The notes: generated by a model from the sequence alone, not told the origin. Shown: positions 31,413 through 41,179, counted from the first letter of the stretch. The stretch: DNA of 64,000 nucleotides from Bin5 sp965200615 (GCA_965200615.1 OZ241377.1:1860001-1924000); one strand, 5' to 3'. Translations and numbers: made by a program.

Positions 31413-32720
31413 ATGAAGATTGGAGTCTCCTGGAGAATCTGCGCACTGATCGGCGCGGTCCTGTTTGCCGCTTGTGCCCCAAGCGACCCTCCCAGTTCTC
31501 CGCAGTCGGACGCGAACGGCGCGGCATCGTCCACTCCCACGACGGCGCCAGCCCAGACGCCTGCCGCCATCCCGGCAACCGCCGCCGCAGAAACCAGCAC
31601 GCCGGCCCCCGCGCCCGACTCCCAACAAAGGCCGGCTTGGCCCGACATTGTCTTGATCAAAACAATGTCTGGACTGAAGAATCCTGTAGATCTGGCTCAT
31701 GCCCGGAATGGCTCCGGGCGCGTCTATGTGGTTGAGCAGAGGGGGTTGGTTCAGGCGTTCAACAATGGCTCCCAAGGCCAGACCCCGTTCATGGACATCC
31801 GCGACCGGGTTAACTGCTGTGGGGAAAGAGGGTTGCTTGGCATCGCCTTCCCCGCGGACTTTTCCAGCAGCGGAACCGTTTACGTCAACTACACGACCAC
31901 AGTGCCCGGCACCCTGCATACCCGCGTTTCCCGCTTCCGCCTCCGCCCTGACGCTCATCAAGTCGATCCCGATACAGAAGAGATCCTTCTGCAGTTCCAT
32001 CAACCTTGGGGCAATCACAATGGCGGCCAGATCGCATTCGGCCCGGACGGTTACCTCTGGATCGGGACCGGTGATGGCGGCAGCGGCGGCGATCCCCAGG
32101 ACAATGGGCAGAAAGGCCAAACGCTGCTCGGCAAACTCCTTCGCATCGACGTCTCCGCTGCCACCGCCGCCCCCTATGCTATCCCTGCGGATAACCCATT
32201 CGTTGGCAATGATCAATTCCTCGACGAGATCTGGGCCTACGGTCTGCGAAACCCATGGCGTTTCTCCTTCGACCGTGACACCGGTGACCTCTACATCGCC
32301 GATGTAGGCCAGAACGCCTGGGAAGAGGTGAACTTCCAACCCGCCGGCAGCACCGGCGGCGAAAACTACGGCTGGCGCATCATGGAAGGTCTTCACTGCT
32401 TCAACCCCTCCTCCGGCTGTCCCACAACCGGTCTGACCATGCCGGTGGCCGAATATGACCGTATCAGCGGACTTTCCATTACCGGCGGCTACGTCTACAG
32501 GGGGCAGGACCATCCCTCCCTCCAGGGCATCTACTTTTTCGCGGACTACGTCACCGGTAATATCTGGGGTCTGAGGCAGGTCGACGGCGCATGGGAATCC
32601 GAACTGCTTCTGGATAGCGCCTACAACGTCAGCAGCTTTGGCGAAGATGAGGCGGGCAATCTCTACCTCCTCGACTACAGAGGTGTAATCCTTCAGATTC
32701 AGGCTGCTGGCCAAAACTGA
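31413..32720 (+). CDS. PQQ-dependent sugar dehydrogenase-like lipoprotein (glucose/sorbosone dehydrogenase family)
   Basis: The ATG at 31413 follows GAAGGA and begins a lipoprotein signal ending in FAACAPS, then a Ser/Thr/Pro/Ala-rich linker to about residue 75. The rest is the six-bladed beta-propeller of soluble glucose/aldose dehydrogenases: RGLLGIAFPADF, the catalytic-region histidine in QPWGNHNGGQIAFGPDGYLWIGTGDGG, and LRNPWRFSFDRDTGDLYIADVGQNAWEEV. Members oxidise sugars outside the membrane with PQQ. PQQ synthesis genes are not in this window, so activity is not certain. Total 435 residues. Confidence 0.88.
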   Translation: MKIGVSWRICALIGAVLFAACAPSDPPSSPQSDANGAASSTPTTAPAQTPAAIPATAAAETSTPAPAPDSQQRPAWPDIVLIKTMSGLKNPVDLAHARNGSGRVYVVEQRGLVQAFNNGSQGQTPFMDIRDRVNCCGERGLLGIAFPADFSSSGTVYVNYTTTVPGTLHTRVSRFRLRPDAHQVDPDTEEILLQFHQPWGNHNGGQIAFGPDGYLWIGTGDGGSGGDPQDNGQKGQTLLGKLLRIDVSAATAAPYAIPADNPFVGNDQFLDEIWAYGLRNPWRFSFDRDTGDLYIADVGQNAWEEVNFQPAGSTGGENYGWRIMEGLHCFNPSSGCPTTGLTMPVAEYDRISGLSITGGYVYRGQDHPSLQGIYFFADYVTGNIWGLRQVDGAWESELLLDSAYNVSSFGEDEAGNLYLLDYRGVILQIQAAGQN

Positions 32721-32814
32721 AGTAATTATGCTGAAGATGTGAACGCGACACCGCCGCGATGGAAAATCTCTTGAGCAGCCCTTTTGCAGCACAGCACCAG
32801 CGAAAGGACCTTCC

Positions 32815-33969
32815 ATGGATTTCGACCTGATTATTATCGGCGGCGGCATCGTCGGAGCGGCCGCTGCCTATCGCGCCGGTCAGCTGGGCGCCCAGACTCT
32901 ACTGTGCGACCGCCGCGACACAGGCCGCGCCACCGACGCCGGCGCCGGCATTCTCGCTCCCGAGAGCAGCACACGTGATGGCCGGCTCTGGTACGACTTC
33001 GCACTCGACGCCGTGGAGTACTACGCCGTTCTGATCGATGATCTCACTGCCGACGGCGTGCCTGTCGAGGAACTCTCTCGGGCTTACAGCCTGTGTTCCA
33101 AACTGTCCGTCGCCCTCGACGACACCGAAGCGGCCGCCCTCGCCGAGATGGAGCAGGAAATCTATGCCCGCCAGGAGGAACGGCGCCCTCCCTCTGCGGA
33201 GAGGATTCGACGCATCTCTCCCGCAGAAGCCCGCGACACCTTCTTCCCTCCTCTGGCCGACGCCAGCGCAGTCCTGATTCAGCCTGTCTCCCGCCGCGTC
33301 GACGGCCGCCTGATGACAGCAGCTCTCGAACGCGGCCTGCGCAGCCGCGGCGTCCGGACAATCGAAGCCGACGTGTCAGCCCTGCTGCCGCAAGACGGTC
33401 AGGTGAGCGGTATCCGCACCGCTTCAGGCGAAGAATATACGGCTGGCGCCGTTCTCATCGCTGGCGGAGCCTGGTCGGCCGCCTTCGCCGACCAGCTGAA
33501 CGTCCGGATTCCCGTTTCCCCCCAGCGCGGGCAGATCATCCATCTGCATATTCCCGGCCAGGATACGAGTTCCTGGTCGATCGTGGGTGGATTCAGCGGT
33601 CACTATCAGGTGCCCTGGCCCGGCGGTCGCGTCGCAATCGGCGCCACGCGCGAAACCGGCAGCGGCTTCGCTCCCAACGCAACCGTTTCGGGCATCCAGG
33701 AAGTTCTGCATGAAGCCCTGCGCCTCGCCCCCGGCCTGCGCGACGCCGCTATCCACGAAATCCGAGTCGGCCTGCGTCCCTACACCACTGATCACCTGCC
33801 GCTGCTGGGTTCCATTCAAGGGGCCAAAGGTGTCTACCTTGCAACCGGGCACGGGCCCACCGGGTTGACTCTCGGCCCATACAGTGGAAAGCTGGTGGTC
33901 GAACAGGCTCTGGATCTACCGACAGCCTGGGATCTGGCGCCCTTTTCTACGACTCGCTTCATTCGCTGA
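32815..33969 (+). CDS. FAD-dependent oxidoreductase, glycine/D-amino acid oxidase (DAO) family
   Basis: This 384-residue protein begins with the FAD-binding motif IIIGGGIVGAAAAYRAG and an acidic/basic end of strand 2 (LLCDRR). The C-terminal flavin motif is GLRPYTTDHLPLLGSI...YLATGHGPTGLTLGPYSGKLV. ThiO-like glycine oxidases and amine oxidases share this form, so the substrate is open. AAAGGA lies before the start. Confidence 0.87.
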   Translation: MDFDLIIIGGGIVGAAAAYRAGQLGAQTLLCDRRDTGRATDAGAGILAPESSTRDGRLWYDFALDAVEYYAVLIDDLTADGVPVEELSRAYSLCSKLSVALDDTEAAALAEMEQEIYARQEERRPPSAERIRRISPAEARDTFFPPLADASAVLIQPVSRRVDGRLMTAALERGLRSRGVRTIEADVSALLPQDGQVSGIRTASGEEYTAGAVLIAGGAWSAAFADQLNVRIPVSPQRGQIIHLHIPGQDTSSWSIVGGFSGHYQVPWPGGRVAIGATRETGSGFAPNATVSGIQEVLHEALRLAPGLRDAAIHEIRVGLRPYTTDHLPLLGSIQGAKGVYLATGHGPTGLTLGPYSGKLVVEQALDLPTAWDLAPFSTTRFIR

Positions 33970-34099
33970 TTGGAAGACAATTCCTGTTCTAAGCCGGTCC
34001 CCTATCAAAAACTGTTGTGCGGTACCTGCCATACGATCTGTCCGCTGCTGACTCCGGCTATCGCAAACACCTGAAGACAGGCATACCCGTGGTATACTC

Positions 34100-34415
34100 A
34101 TGACCATGATGGAGACAACGGAATCGATGAACGCTCAGCCGCTAACAACTGAGCAACTGGAACAGGCCAAACGATTTATCCTCAATAGCCTGCCGCAGAT
34201 ACTGGAGCAATCCCCCGAATTTGTCGTATTTGTTGAAGGGGTGGTCGCCGAGAAGTTTCCGCGACGGGATGAGTTTGCGCGTCTCCTGGATTAAGTGGAG
34301 GCAAATCGCCAGGAAACATAGCAATACAAGAGAAACCGAAGCACGCTTCAACAGAATAGATGAGCGCTTCGACAAGCTGGACGAGCGTGACGATGAATTC
34401 TATGGCGAAGAGTAA
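34100..34415 (+). pseudogene. Remnant of a small DUF3782-like gene
   Basis: The first frame encodes PEFVVFVEGVVAEKFPRRDEFARLLD, then stops at TAA (34292-34294). The natural continuation appears as VEANRQE in the same frame after the stop, and as HSNTRETEARFNRIDERFDKLDER in another frame up to 34415. Proteins with this order (FARLLDE...coiled coil with RxDERFDKLDER) are common in Chloroflexota and Cyanobacteria, usually ahead of a nuclease-like domain that is missing here. So one nonsense change and one frameshift, plus C-terminal loss, are seen. Confidence 0.6.
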
Positions 34416-34547
34416 AAACGTCCGTTGTCGGAGCACTTTTTCCGGGTCATGGCAACGAGCGCAATCCTTCAGCAATACACAGACCTCATGACAATCGTGA
34501 TGCTCTAATTCAATATCTGTCCACGCCTATCTTCCGGTCACACCTGT

Positions 34548-35327
34548 ATGCAACTGACACCTGTAGACAATATCCCCCCTGCCATCGACTCTTCCCGCAA
34601 AGAACGACCTGATAACCACGATCAGGCAACTCCTTCCCGCACAGCCTACACAATCAAGGAGATGCCGGAGGATCTCCGCCCCAGAGAGAGGCTGGAGTAT
34701 GCCGGCGCCGGTGCCCTCAGCGCCGCCGAACTCCTCGCAATCGTGCTGCGTACCGGCGGTCGGGGCGAAAACGTCATTCGCCAGGCCGAGCGCCTGCTGA
34801 CCGAATTCAACGGCCTGCCCGGTCTGGCCCACGCCAGTTTTGAGGAGCTGACAAATACCCGCGGCGTCGGCAAGGCCAAGGTCACACAGATCAAAGCCGC
34901 CCTCGAACTGGGACGCAGGCTCCTGCTCGCCGCGCCCTTGGAGCGCGACAAGATCCAGAGCCCCTCCGATGTAGCCAATCTTCTTATGTTGGAAATGGGT
35001 ATGCTGGAGCGGGAACAGGTACGGGTCGTTCTCCTGGACACGAAAAACAATGTCCAGCGTACTCCCGTCGTCTATTCCGGCAGCCTCAACGCCGCCGTAA
35101 TTCGTGTAGGTGAAATCTTTACCGAGGCCGTGCGCGCCAACAGCGCCTCACTCATCGTCGTCCACAACCATCCCAGCGGCGACCCCACACCCAGCCCCGA
35201 AGACGTGCAGGTGACAAAACAGATCGTCGCCGCAGGCAAGCTCTTGCAGATCGATGTTCTCGATCATCTGATCATCACCCGCGATAAATATGTCAGTTTG
35301 AAGGAAAGAAGGTTGGGGTTCGATTGA
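34548..35327 (+). CDS. radC: RadC-family JAB-domain protein
   Basis: This 259-residue protein has an N-terminal helix-hairpin-helix region (IKEMPEDLRPRERLEYAGAGALSAAELLAIVLRTG) and a C-terminal JAMM metalloprotein domain with E, HNHPSGDPTPSPED. The family was once called a DNA repair protein, but its real function is unclear. The first about 35 residues are Pro/Ser/Asp-rich and not conserved, so the true start may lie downstream. Confidence 0.9.
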   Translation: MQLTPVDNIPPAIDSSRKERPDNHDQATPSRTAYTIKEMPEDLRPRERLEYAGAGALSAAELLAIVLRTGGRGENVIRQAERLLTEFNGLPGLAHASFEELTNTRGVGKAKVTQIKAALELGRRLLLAAPLERDKIQSPSDVANLLMLEMGMLEREQVRVVLLDTKNNVQRTPVVYSGSLNAAVIRVGEIFTEAVRANSASLIVVHNHPSGDPTPSPEDVQVTKQIVAAGKLLQIDVLDHLIITRDKYVSLKERRLGFD

Positions 35328-35342
35328 TGCGAAGCGCCGCTG

Positions 35343-36140
35343 TTACGCCAACGCGCTGACACTCAGTAGATAATCAGTCACCGCGCGCACGTCGCCCGCA
35401 TTCAGTTGGTGATCCTTCTTTGTGCGCACATACTTCTTCAACTGATCGACCCGCAATACCGGCATCGAGGGGTTCTCAAGCTCCAGTTGCATGGCCGGAT
35501 TGATGAAGACCGCCGCGCTCTCGATCGGAATGTCGGCAGCGTTCACCGCTAATTCACCGCTCGACTCTCCCTCTTGAAGCAGCTCCCGGACTTTCCGTTC
35601 GGTCTCCTCGATCTCACGTACGGGGTTGCCCAGTCCCTCCCGGTTGAGAAACGTCAGCAATCGGCCCAGACTGAACCGTTCCCGCCATCTGTCCCCGTAC
35701 ACGCGCACGGTTCCTTTGTCGCTGCGCACAAGAAAGACCCGTACGCCGGACGGCCCCACCAAAATGTACGGGACTTCATCCAGTCCCCATAGAAAAAGCG
35801 CGTACTTGTCGTCAAACCCTTTCAGCCCGTTCTCGACAAGCTCATCCGGTCGCGCAATTCGCTTGCTGCCAGGCCAGCGCCGCGGCGCAAAGCGGTTAAT
35901 ATAATAGCTCCCGACATTGGAGGCGATAAAGCCCACCGCCAGCGCGCCAAAACTGACGACCGTCCAGTATCGCTGAATAAAACCGGTCAGAGCGTTGGAT
36001 GCCGGTTCATCCGGCGGGAACCAACTCGGCGTAAAGCTGGCGAGAAGGCCGACAAAAAGGATCGCCAACCCCCCCAGGGCAATTCGCCGCCCCCTCTGCT
36101 CTCTTGACTTAATCGCCGGCAGATTGCGGTACACTTTCAT
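35343..36140 (-). CDS. Two-helix membrane protein with a NERD-like cytoplasmic domain
   Basis: This 265-residue protein has two membrane helices at about 22-40 and 62-82, then a soluble domain. That domain has DKYALFLWGLDEVPYILVGPSGVRVFLVRSDKGTVRV followed later by VFINPAMQLELENPSMPVLRVDQLKKYV. The pattern of strands and the end (valued proline, DQL/KKYV) resemble the nuclease-related domain (NERD), but the catalytic residues are not clear. It lies 29 bases downstream of plsX and is likely co-transcribed. Function unknown. Confidence 0.6.
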   Translation of the reverse strand: MKVYRNLPAIKSREQRGRRIALGGLAILFVGLLASFTPSWFPPDEPASNALTGFIQRYWTVVSFGALAVGFIASNVGSYYINRFAPRRWPGSKRIARPDELVENGLKGFDDKYALFLWGLDEVPYILVGPSGVRVFLVRSDKGTVRVYGDRWRERFSLGRLLTFLNREGLGNPVREIEETERKVRELLQEGESSGELAVNAADIPIESAAVFINPAMQLELENPSMPVLRVDQLKKYVRTKKDHQLNAGDVRAVTDYLLSVSALA

Positions 36141-36169
36141 GGAGTTGAATTCTTCGGTGATTTGGTTGG

Positions 36170-37198
36170 CTACCGTTGGAGGGCGACCATTTCATCTGCG
36201 TTGTCGATAACTTCGCTGACGCCCGACTGAATCTCCTCAACCAACCGAGAATCGATCAGCTGCTTCGCATTGCGAATCGTGTGGCGGATGGCGTTGGCGT
36301 TGCTTCTGCCGTGGCCGACGACCATCAAATTGGACAGGCCCAGCAGGACCGCCCCTCCAAATTCACTGTCGTCAAGCCTTCGCGCCATCCTGCGCAGCGC
36401 GGAGCGAACCAGCAGGCCGCCAATGCTGCTGATCGGCCCGGCTGTGATCTCATCCAACAGTACACCTTGAAGTAACTTGACAATGCCCTCCGCGCCCTTC
36501 ATGAAGACATTGCCCGTAAAGCCGTCCGTGACCACCACGTCGGCAATGCCGCTGGTCACGTCCCGCGCCTCGATATTCCCCATAAACCGGATGCCGGGCG
36601 TCTCCTCCAGCAGCGCTGTCGCCTCCAGAACCAACTGATTGCCTTTGCCTTCCTCTTCACCATTGCTCAGAATGCGAACGCTCGGATTACGCACGCCCAT
36701 GATGCGTCGCGAGTAGACACTGCCCATCACGCTGAACTGCTGCAGCTGCTCCGGCTTGACGTCGGTATTGGCCCCAACATCCAGAATCAGGCAGAAACCC
36801 CGCAATGTGGGAAAAGGAACGATCAACGCCGGACGCAGAATACTCTGCATCCGACCAAAGTGCAGAATGCCGGCAGCCAGCGCGCCGCCCGTGTTGCCCG
36901 CCGTCACAAATGCATCCGCTTTGCCTTCCTTCACCAGCTTGCAGGCTACCACCATCGAACTGTTCTTCTTGGTGCGCACCGCCTTCGCCGGCTTGTCCGA
37001 CATTTCGATCACTTCATAGGCTGGCACGATCGGCAGGTCCAGCCTGTGAGTCGGATGCCTCGCCAGCTCCCTTTCTATGACGTCCGGCCGCCCCACCAGC
37101 GAAACAGTAACGTCGTACTGTCGTGCCGCCAATATCGCGCCGGCTACGATTTCGCGCGGTGCATTGTCGCCGCCCATGACGTCAAGGGCAATATTCAT
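36170..37198 (-). CDS. plsX: Phosphate acyltransferase PlsX
   Basis: This enzyme makes acyl-phosphate from acyl-ACP, the entry to phosphatidic acid synthesis with PlsY. The start is ATG 37198 (MNIALDVMGGDNAPREIV), eight bases after GGAGG; an upstream in-frame TTG lies inside that site. The 342-residue protein has the usual GNTGGALAAG, DVGANTDVKP, VTDGFTGNVFMK and the ending region SEFGGAVLLGLSNLMVVGHGRSNANAI. Confidence 0.95.
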   Translation of the reverse strand: MNIALDVMGGDNAPREIVAGAILAARQYDVTVSLVGRPDVIERELARHPTHRLDLPIVPAYEVIEMSDKPAKAVRTKKNSSMVVACKLVKEGKADAFVTAGNTGGALAAGILHFGRMQSILRPALIVPFPTLRGFCLILDVGANTDVKPEQLQQFSVMGSVYSRRIMGVRNPSVRILSNGEEEGKGNQLVLEATALLEETPGIRFMGNIEARDVTSGIADVVVTDGFTGNVFMKGAEGIVKLLQGVLLDEITAGPISSIGGLLVRSALRRMARRLDDSEFGGAVLLGLSNLMVVGHGRSNANAIRHTIRNAKQLIDSRLVEEIQSGVSEVIDNADEMVALQR

Positions 37199-37340
37199 GC
37201 GACTTTCCTCCAATCGGCAATAGAATCAATGCTATACTACTATAGGTTCGGAGCATTTGAGAAATCGCCCCAAATGCCAGAGATGCCGTATCGGATTCGA
37301 TTTTCCTGGCGGGGCTGCCAACCTGCTGCCGCAAACATTT

Positions 37341-38000
37341 ATGAGCGCGAGAATGAATTTCGGACCTGAAGAGATGGCGCGCAAAGTGCAGGACGACGGC
37401 ATCGTCGCTATCGTACGCGGGGACTTTCCTGCCCAGAAACTGCTTGAAATCGGCGACGCGCTCCTGGCCGCCCCCGTGCTTGTGATGGAAGTAACTCTGA
37501 ACACGCCCGGTGCGCTCGAGCTTATCCAGATGTTGCGGGCCCGTTTTGGCCAGAATATGTGCATCGGCGCCGGCACTGTGCGTACCGAAGACCAGTTCGA
37601 TGCCGCCGTCGCCGCCGGCGCACAGTTCACCGTCGCGCCCGGGCTCAGTCCAGCCGTAGTTGAACAGGCCCGTAAGGCCGGCGTTTTGCACATTCCCGGT
37701 ATCTACACCGCCACCGAAGCCGAGACGGCCCACGCAGCCGGCTCCCGTCTTCTGAAACTCTTTCCCGCCAATCTCGGTGGCCCAGCCTATCTCAAAGCCC
37801 TGCGCGCCCCGCTCGATGATATCCGGTTCGTACCCACCGGCGGCATCGGCCCGGACAACGCCGCCGCCTGGGCCGCGGCCGGCGCCGCCGCTCTGGGCGT
37901 CGGCAGCTCCCTCGTCACCGGACCGGACCAGACCATGGCCGACCTGATCGAGCAGGCGCGCATCTTACGTCAGGCGTGGGAATCCGGCAGCAGTTCCTAG
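37341..38000 (+). CDS. KDPG/KHG aldolase family protein
   Basis: This TIM-barrel class I aldolase of about 219 residues has VAIVRGD near the start, the glutamate strand LVMEVTLNTPGA, IGAGTVRTEDQFDAAVAAGAQFTVAPG and the Schiff-base lysine region LLKLFPANLGGPAYLKAL. It ends with PTGGIGPDNAAAW. Family members cleave 2-keto-3-deoxy-6-phosphogluconate or related sugar acids. No edd gene is nearby. The start is uncertain between ATG 37341 and ATG 37353; neither has a strong ribosome site. Confidence 0.88.
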   Translation: MSARMNFGPEEMARKVQDDGIVAIVRGDFPAQKLLEIGDALLAAPVLVMEVTLNTPGALELIQMLRARFGQNMCIGAGTVRTEDQFDAAVAAGAQFTVAPGLSPAVVEQARKAGVLHIPGIYTATEAETAHAAGSRLLKLFPANLGGPAYLKALRAPLDDIRFVPTGGIGPDNAAAWAAAGAAALGVGSSLVTGPDQTMADLIEQARILRQAWESGSSS

Positions 38001-38018
38001 TTGGCGGCCGTTTCCCCT

Positions 38019-39878
38019 CTATTCCCGCAACTCGTTCATCGCCGCAGGCAGAAGTGTCAGCAGATCCGAGGCGATGCCCCCGGCGCTTCCAATCCTCTGC
38101 TCGCACAGCTCTCCGGCACGTCCGTGGAGCCAGGCGCCCAGACACGCGGCCTGAAATGGAGACAGACCCTGAGCCAGCAAACCCGTGATCGCGCCGGCCA
38201 GAACGTCCCCAGTCCCCGCCGTAGCCAGCGCAGCAGTGGCCACCGGCAACACAGCCAGCTCCCCTTCCGGCGTGGCAATGACCGTATACGGCCCCTTGAG
38301 CAGCACGACCGCCTGCCAGGCCTCCGCCCGCGCCCGCGCCAGCTCCCAGCGGTTGTCCGCAACCTCCTGCACCGACGACAACCCGCAGAGACGCGCCATC
38401 TCCGCAGGGTGCGGAGTCAGGACGCAGTCCGCCGGCAGCAGCGACGGCCAGTCCTCCAGCTGTGCCAGAAGGTTGAGGCCGTCCGCGTCGATCACCGCAG
38501 GCGGCAACACGGGCCCTTCAGCCGGCAATTGGTCGCGGCGGCGGATCGTACCGAATGGCGAGTCGGTTGACGAATTCGTGTCTGATTCCTGTTGCCCGTC
38601 TTCGACCGCCTGACCGTCAGACGGAACAAACGCGCCCGTCAGCACTGCCGGGCGCCGCCTGTGATTCCTCCGCAGCAGTCGCTCCATAAAGGCCCGCGTC
38701 GCGCTTTCCTGCCCCAGCCCGCAGCCGATAAGCAACGCGTCATACCCCCCCAGTTTTGCCGTGACATTGGCCGCCGCAGTCTCATTCACCACCCCCAGGT
38801 CATGGCTCAGAAGGATCCACGTCGGTTCAGCCAGCGCCGACGACACCGGCACCCACACCGGCTGAGGAATCGCGCCCGTTACCAGCCCTGCCCCCACACG
38901 GCCCATCGCCGCACAGCTGAGATAGGCGGCGCCCGGATAGTTCACGCTGCCCACCACCGCCATCCCTTTGCCAAAAACACCCTTGTGACTGTTGCGGCTG
39001 CGCGTCGGCAAGAAGTCGCCCACCTGTTCCGGCGTCAGGAAAAACGTCCGCATGTCGGCGGCAAGCTCAGGGGGAATACCAATGTCCGCCACCACCAGCT
39101 CTCCGAGGACGCCCGCGCCGGGAAACTGGAACTGTCCCGCCTTCGCGCAACCAAATGTCACCGTCATATCGGCTGCAACCGTTGCCGCATCGAGCGCGCC
39201 GCTGTCCGCGTTCAAGCCGCTGGGCACGTCGACGGCGACCACAGCCAGCGGCGGCTGAGCTTCTGGATCGCCCGCCTCAGGGCCAGCTTCCCCCGCAGAA
39301 ACTCTTCCAGGCAACGGGCGGCTGTTGCGCACCTCCGCCACCTGCTGCAGGATGCCGGCCAGTTCACCCTCGATGGGCCGGTTGGCGCCCGTACCCAGCA
39401 GCGCATCAACCACGACATCAGCTGCGTCCAACCAGGCTCGCAACTGCACCGCATCCTCGTCTTCTTCTGCGTTGTGAACGGGCACATTTCGCTCAACCAG
39501 CTTGCCCAAATGGCCCTCGTAATCTTCCGGCGGTTCCGCTCTCTTGCGCGAGCCTCTTTTCCGCCGTTTGTTCCCATCCTGCTCTTCCTTGACCGCAGAG
39601 CCGCCCCTCTTCCACAGATAGACCCTCACTTGATAGCCAGCGTCATTGAGATGCCTTGCGCAAACAAGCCCGTCGCCCCCGTTGTTGCCCGGCCCTGACA
39701 GAACCAGCACCGTGCCGTCCCCACTGAGGGTATAGTTCTCCTGAACCGCTTCCGCCAGGGCAGTACCCGCCTGCTCCATCATCGCCGCATAGCTCTGGCC
39801 GCCTGCATCGGCCTCCTTCTCCAGAAGTTGCATCTCCGCGACGGATACGATTCGTGTATGGGCGGCGATCTCAATCAT
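38019..39878 (-). CDS. nnr: Bifunctional NAD(P)H-hydrate epimerase / ADP-dependent dehydratase
   Basis: This enzyme repairs damaged (hydrated) NADH and NADPH. The N-terminal epimerase domain has VLVLSGPGNNGGDGLVCARHL and VVAVDVPSGLNADSG; the C-terminal ribokinase-like dehydratase has NSHKGVFGKGMAVVG, LTPHPAEMARL and GTGDVLAGAITG. At 619 residues it is about 100 longer than usual. The extra length is in charged, low-complexity stretches near 98-130 and 190-220 in the epimerase half and near 410-455 in the dehydratase half. It is convergent with the aldolase gene, 18 bases apart. Confidence 0.92.
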   Translation of the reverse strand: MIEIAAHTRIVSVAEMQLLEKEADAGGQSYAAMMEQAGTALAEAVQENYTLSGDGTVLVLSGPGNNGGDGLVCARHLNDAGYQVRVYLWKRGGSAVKEEQDGNKRRKRGSRKRAEPPEDYEGHLGKLVERNVPVHNAEEDEDAVQLRAWLDAADVVVDALLGTGANRPIEGELAGILQQVAEVRNSRPLPGRVSAGEAGPEAGDPEAQPPLAVVAVDVPSGLNADSGALDAATVAADMTVTFGCAKAGQFQFPGAGVLGELVVADIGIPPELAADMRTFFLTPEQVGDFLPTRSRNSHKGVFGKGMAVVGSVNYPGAAYLSCAAMGRVGAGLVTGAIPQPVWVPVSSALAEPTWILLSHDLGVVNETAAANVTAKLGGYDALLIGCGLGQESATRAFMERLLRRNHRRRPAVLTGAFVPSDGQAVEDGQQESDTNSSTDSPFGTIRRRDQLPAEGPVLPPAVIDADGLNLLAQLEDWPSLLPADCVLTPHPAEMARLCGLSSVQEVADNRWELARARAEAWQAVVLLKGPYTVIATPEGELAVLPVATAALATAGTGDVLAGAITGLLAQGLSPFQAACLGAWLHGRAGELCEQRIGSAGGIASDLLTLLPAAMNELRE

Positions 39879-39910
39879 AGCGTGCCTCTGTCAAGCCGGT
39901 CTCGTCATTT

Positions 39911-41179
39911 CTACGCCACGCGTATCGGATGGGGTACCGGCTGGTTGAAGAGATAACCCTTCTCGTTGAAAGGAATCTCGTCCGGTTGTCTATTGCCCGC
40001 GGCGTCCGTCGCCCGCGTCATAATCGTGTGCTCGCCTGGCCGAGCATCCCACATGAATTCGAAACGCGCCCACGAATACCTTGAAACGCCTTCGCTCGGC
40101 TCGACTACGGTCGCCCCTCTCCAGGTCGTCCCGGAATCAAAGCTCCACTCCACTTTCGCAATCGGTCCGGATGGCGACTGCGCGTAGCCGTGAATGCGCT
40201 GCGCCCCTGCCGCCAGCTCAGCGGGCCGCGGCAGCGCCAGTGCGCTCTTTATCGTCTGCATCGTCACCGGCTTGCCCAACGATTCCCCCTCCGGCGGATA
40301 GGCATCGCCAATCAATGTGTAAGATGTTGTGTTGTTCCGCGTCCAAAGCTGTTCAGAAGAGACAACAATCCGCCCAAGCCACTTGATGCTGGCGGCTCCC
40401 ACCCATCCTGGCGCCAGCGCCCGCAACGGGAAACCGTGATCCTTCGGCAAAACCTCCCCGTTCAGAGAGTAGGCGAGCAGCGTATCCGGGTCCATCGCCT
40501 TTTCAACCGGCATCACGCGTCGAAATCCCTTCTCCGGCGAACCGCTGTCCAACCCAATCAGAAGCACGCTGACCGCCTCATCTGTGATATCTGCCTGAAC
40601 CAGCACATCCCGCAGCGCCGCGCCCATCCATCTGCCGTTGCTGACCGCACCGGTCCCCCATTGCGTCCCTTTGGCCGCCTGCCCTTTCACCAGGTCGAAC
40701 ATGGACCGATGGTTGCCCGCACATTCCAGGTACGAAATGAACGTCCGGCTGGGCAAATCCAAAATGTCATCGTAGGTAAGTTCCAGCGGATTAGCGACCG
40801 CATCGCCTTCAATCGAAAGTCGCCAGTCGGCCGCGTCCACGACCAGACTGGCTGAGTTGTTGCGCACAAAAAAGTACTGGCTCGGCGTGATCAACGCCTC
40901 CATGTTCTCCAGACGCGTCTCCAGATTCCCGCCGCCGTGATCGATAAACGGCGCCGGGTCCTTGTAGTAAAGGGGGGCCTCTGCCGGGGTCTCTTTTGCG
41001 GCCGGCCGTGTCGCCGTGGGCAGTGGCAGACCCGTACAAGACGCCAGCACAGCCGCAGTCCCGCCAGCCGACAGTAGCTGCAAAAAACGACGCCGGCTGA
41101 TGCCTCGCTCACGCGCGAGCTGCCAGAGCCCACCTCTCCCTTCAGGGTCCTTCCGTAATCCCAAACTCTTTGCTGTCAT
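39911..41179 (-). CDS. Tat-exported sulfite-oxidase-family molybdopterin oxidoreductase
   Basis: This 422-residue protein has a twin-arginine signal (SRRRFLQ, residues 28-34), ending in LASCTG; C48 could be a lipid attachment site. The molybdenum ligand is C153 in SYLECAGNHRS, followed by the cofactor-binding stretch with GTQWGTGAVSNGRWMGAALRDVL and a C-terminal Mo-co dimerisation domain (about 300-420). Its role outside the membrane could be sulfite oxidation, but several family members reduce or oxidise other substrates. No cytochrome partner is adjacent. Confidence 0.88.
   Translation of the reverse strand: MTAKSLGLRKDPEGRGGLWQLARERGISRRRFLQLLSAGGTAAVLASCTGLPLPTATRPAAKETPAEAPLYYKDPAPFIDHGGGNLETRLENMEALITPSQYFFVRNNSASLVVDAADWRLSIEGDAVANPLELTYDDILDLPSRTFISYLECAGNHRSMFDLVKGQAAKGTQWGTGAVSNGRWMGAALRDVLVQADITDEAVSVLLIGLDSGSPEKGFRRVMPVEKAMDPDTLLAYSLNGEVLPKDHGFPLRALAPGWVGAASIKWLGRIVVSSEQLWTRNNTTSYTLIGDAYPPEGESLGKPVTMQTIKSALALPRPAELAAGAQRIHGYAQSPSGPIAKVEWSFDSGTTWRGATVVEPSEGVSRYSWARFEFMWDARPGEHTIMTRATDAAGNRQPDEIPFNEKGYLFNQPVPHPIRVA

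Noticed and set aside
31290..32849. Long 519-residue open frame on the minus strand
   Set aside because: It is antisense to the sugar dehydrogenase lipoprotein gene, which has a signal peptide, catalytic motifs and ribosome binding site.
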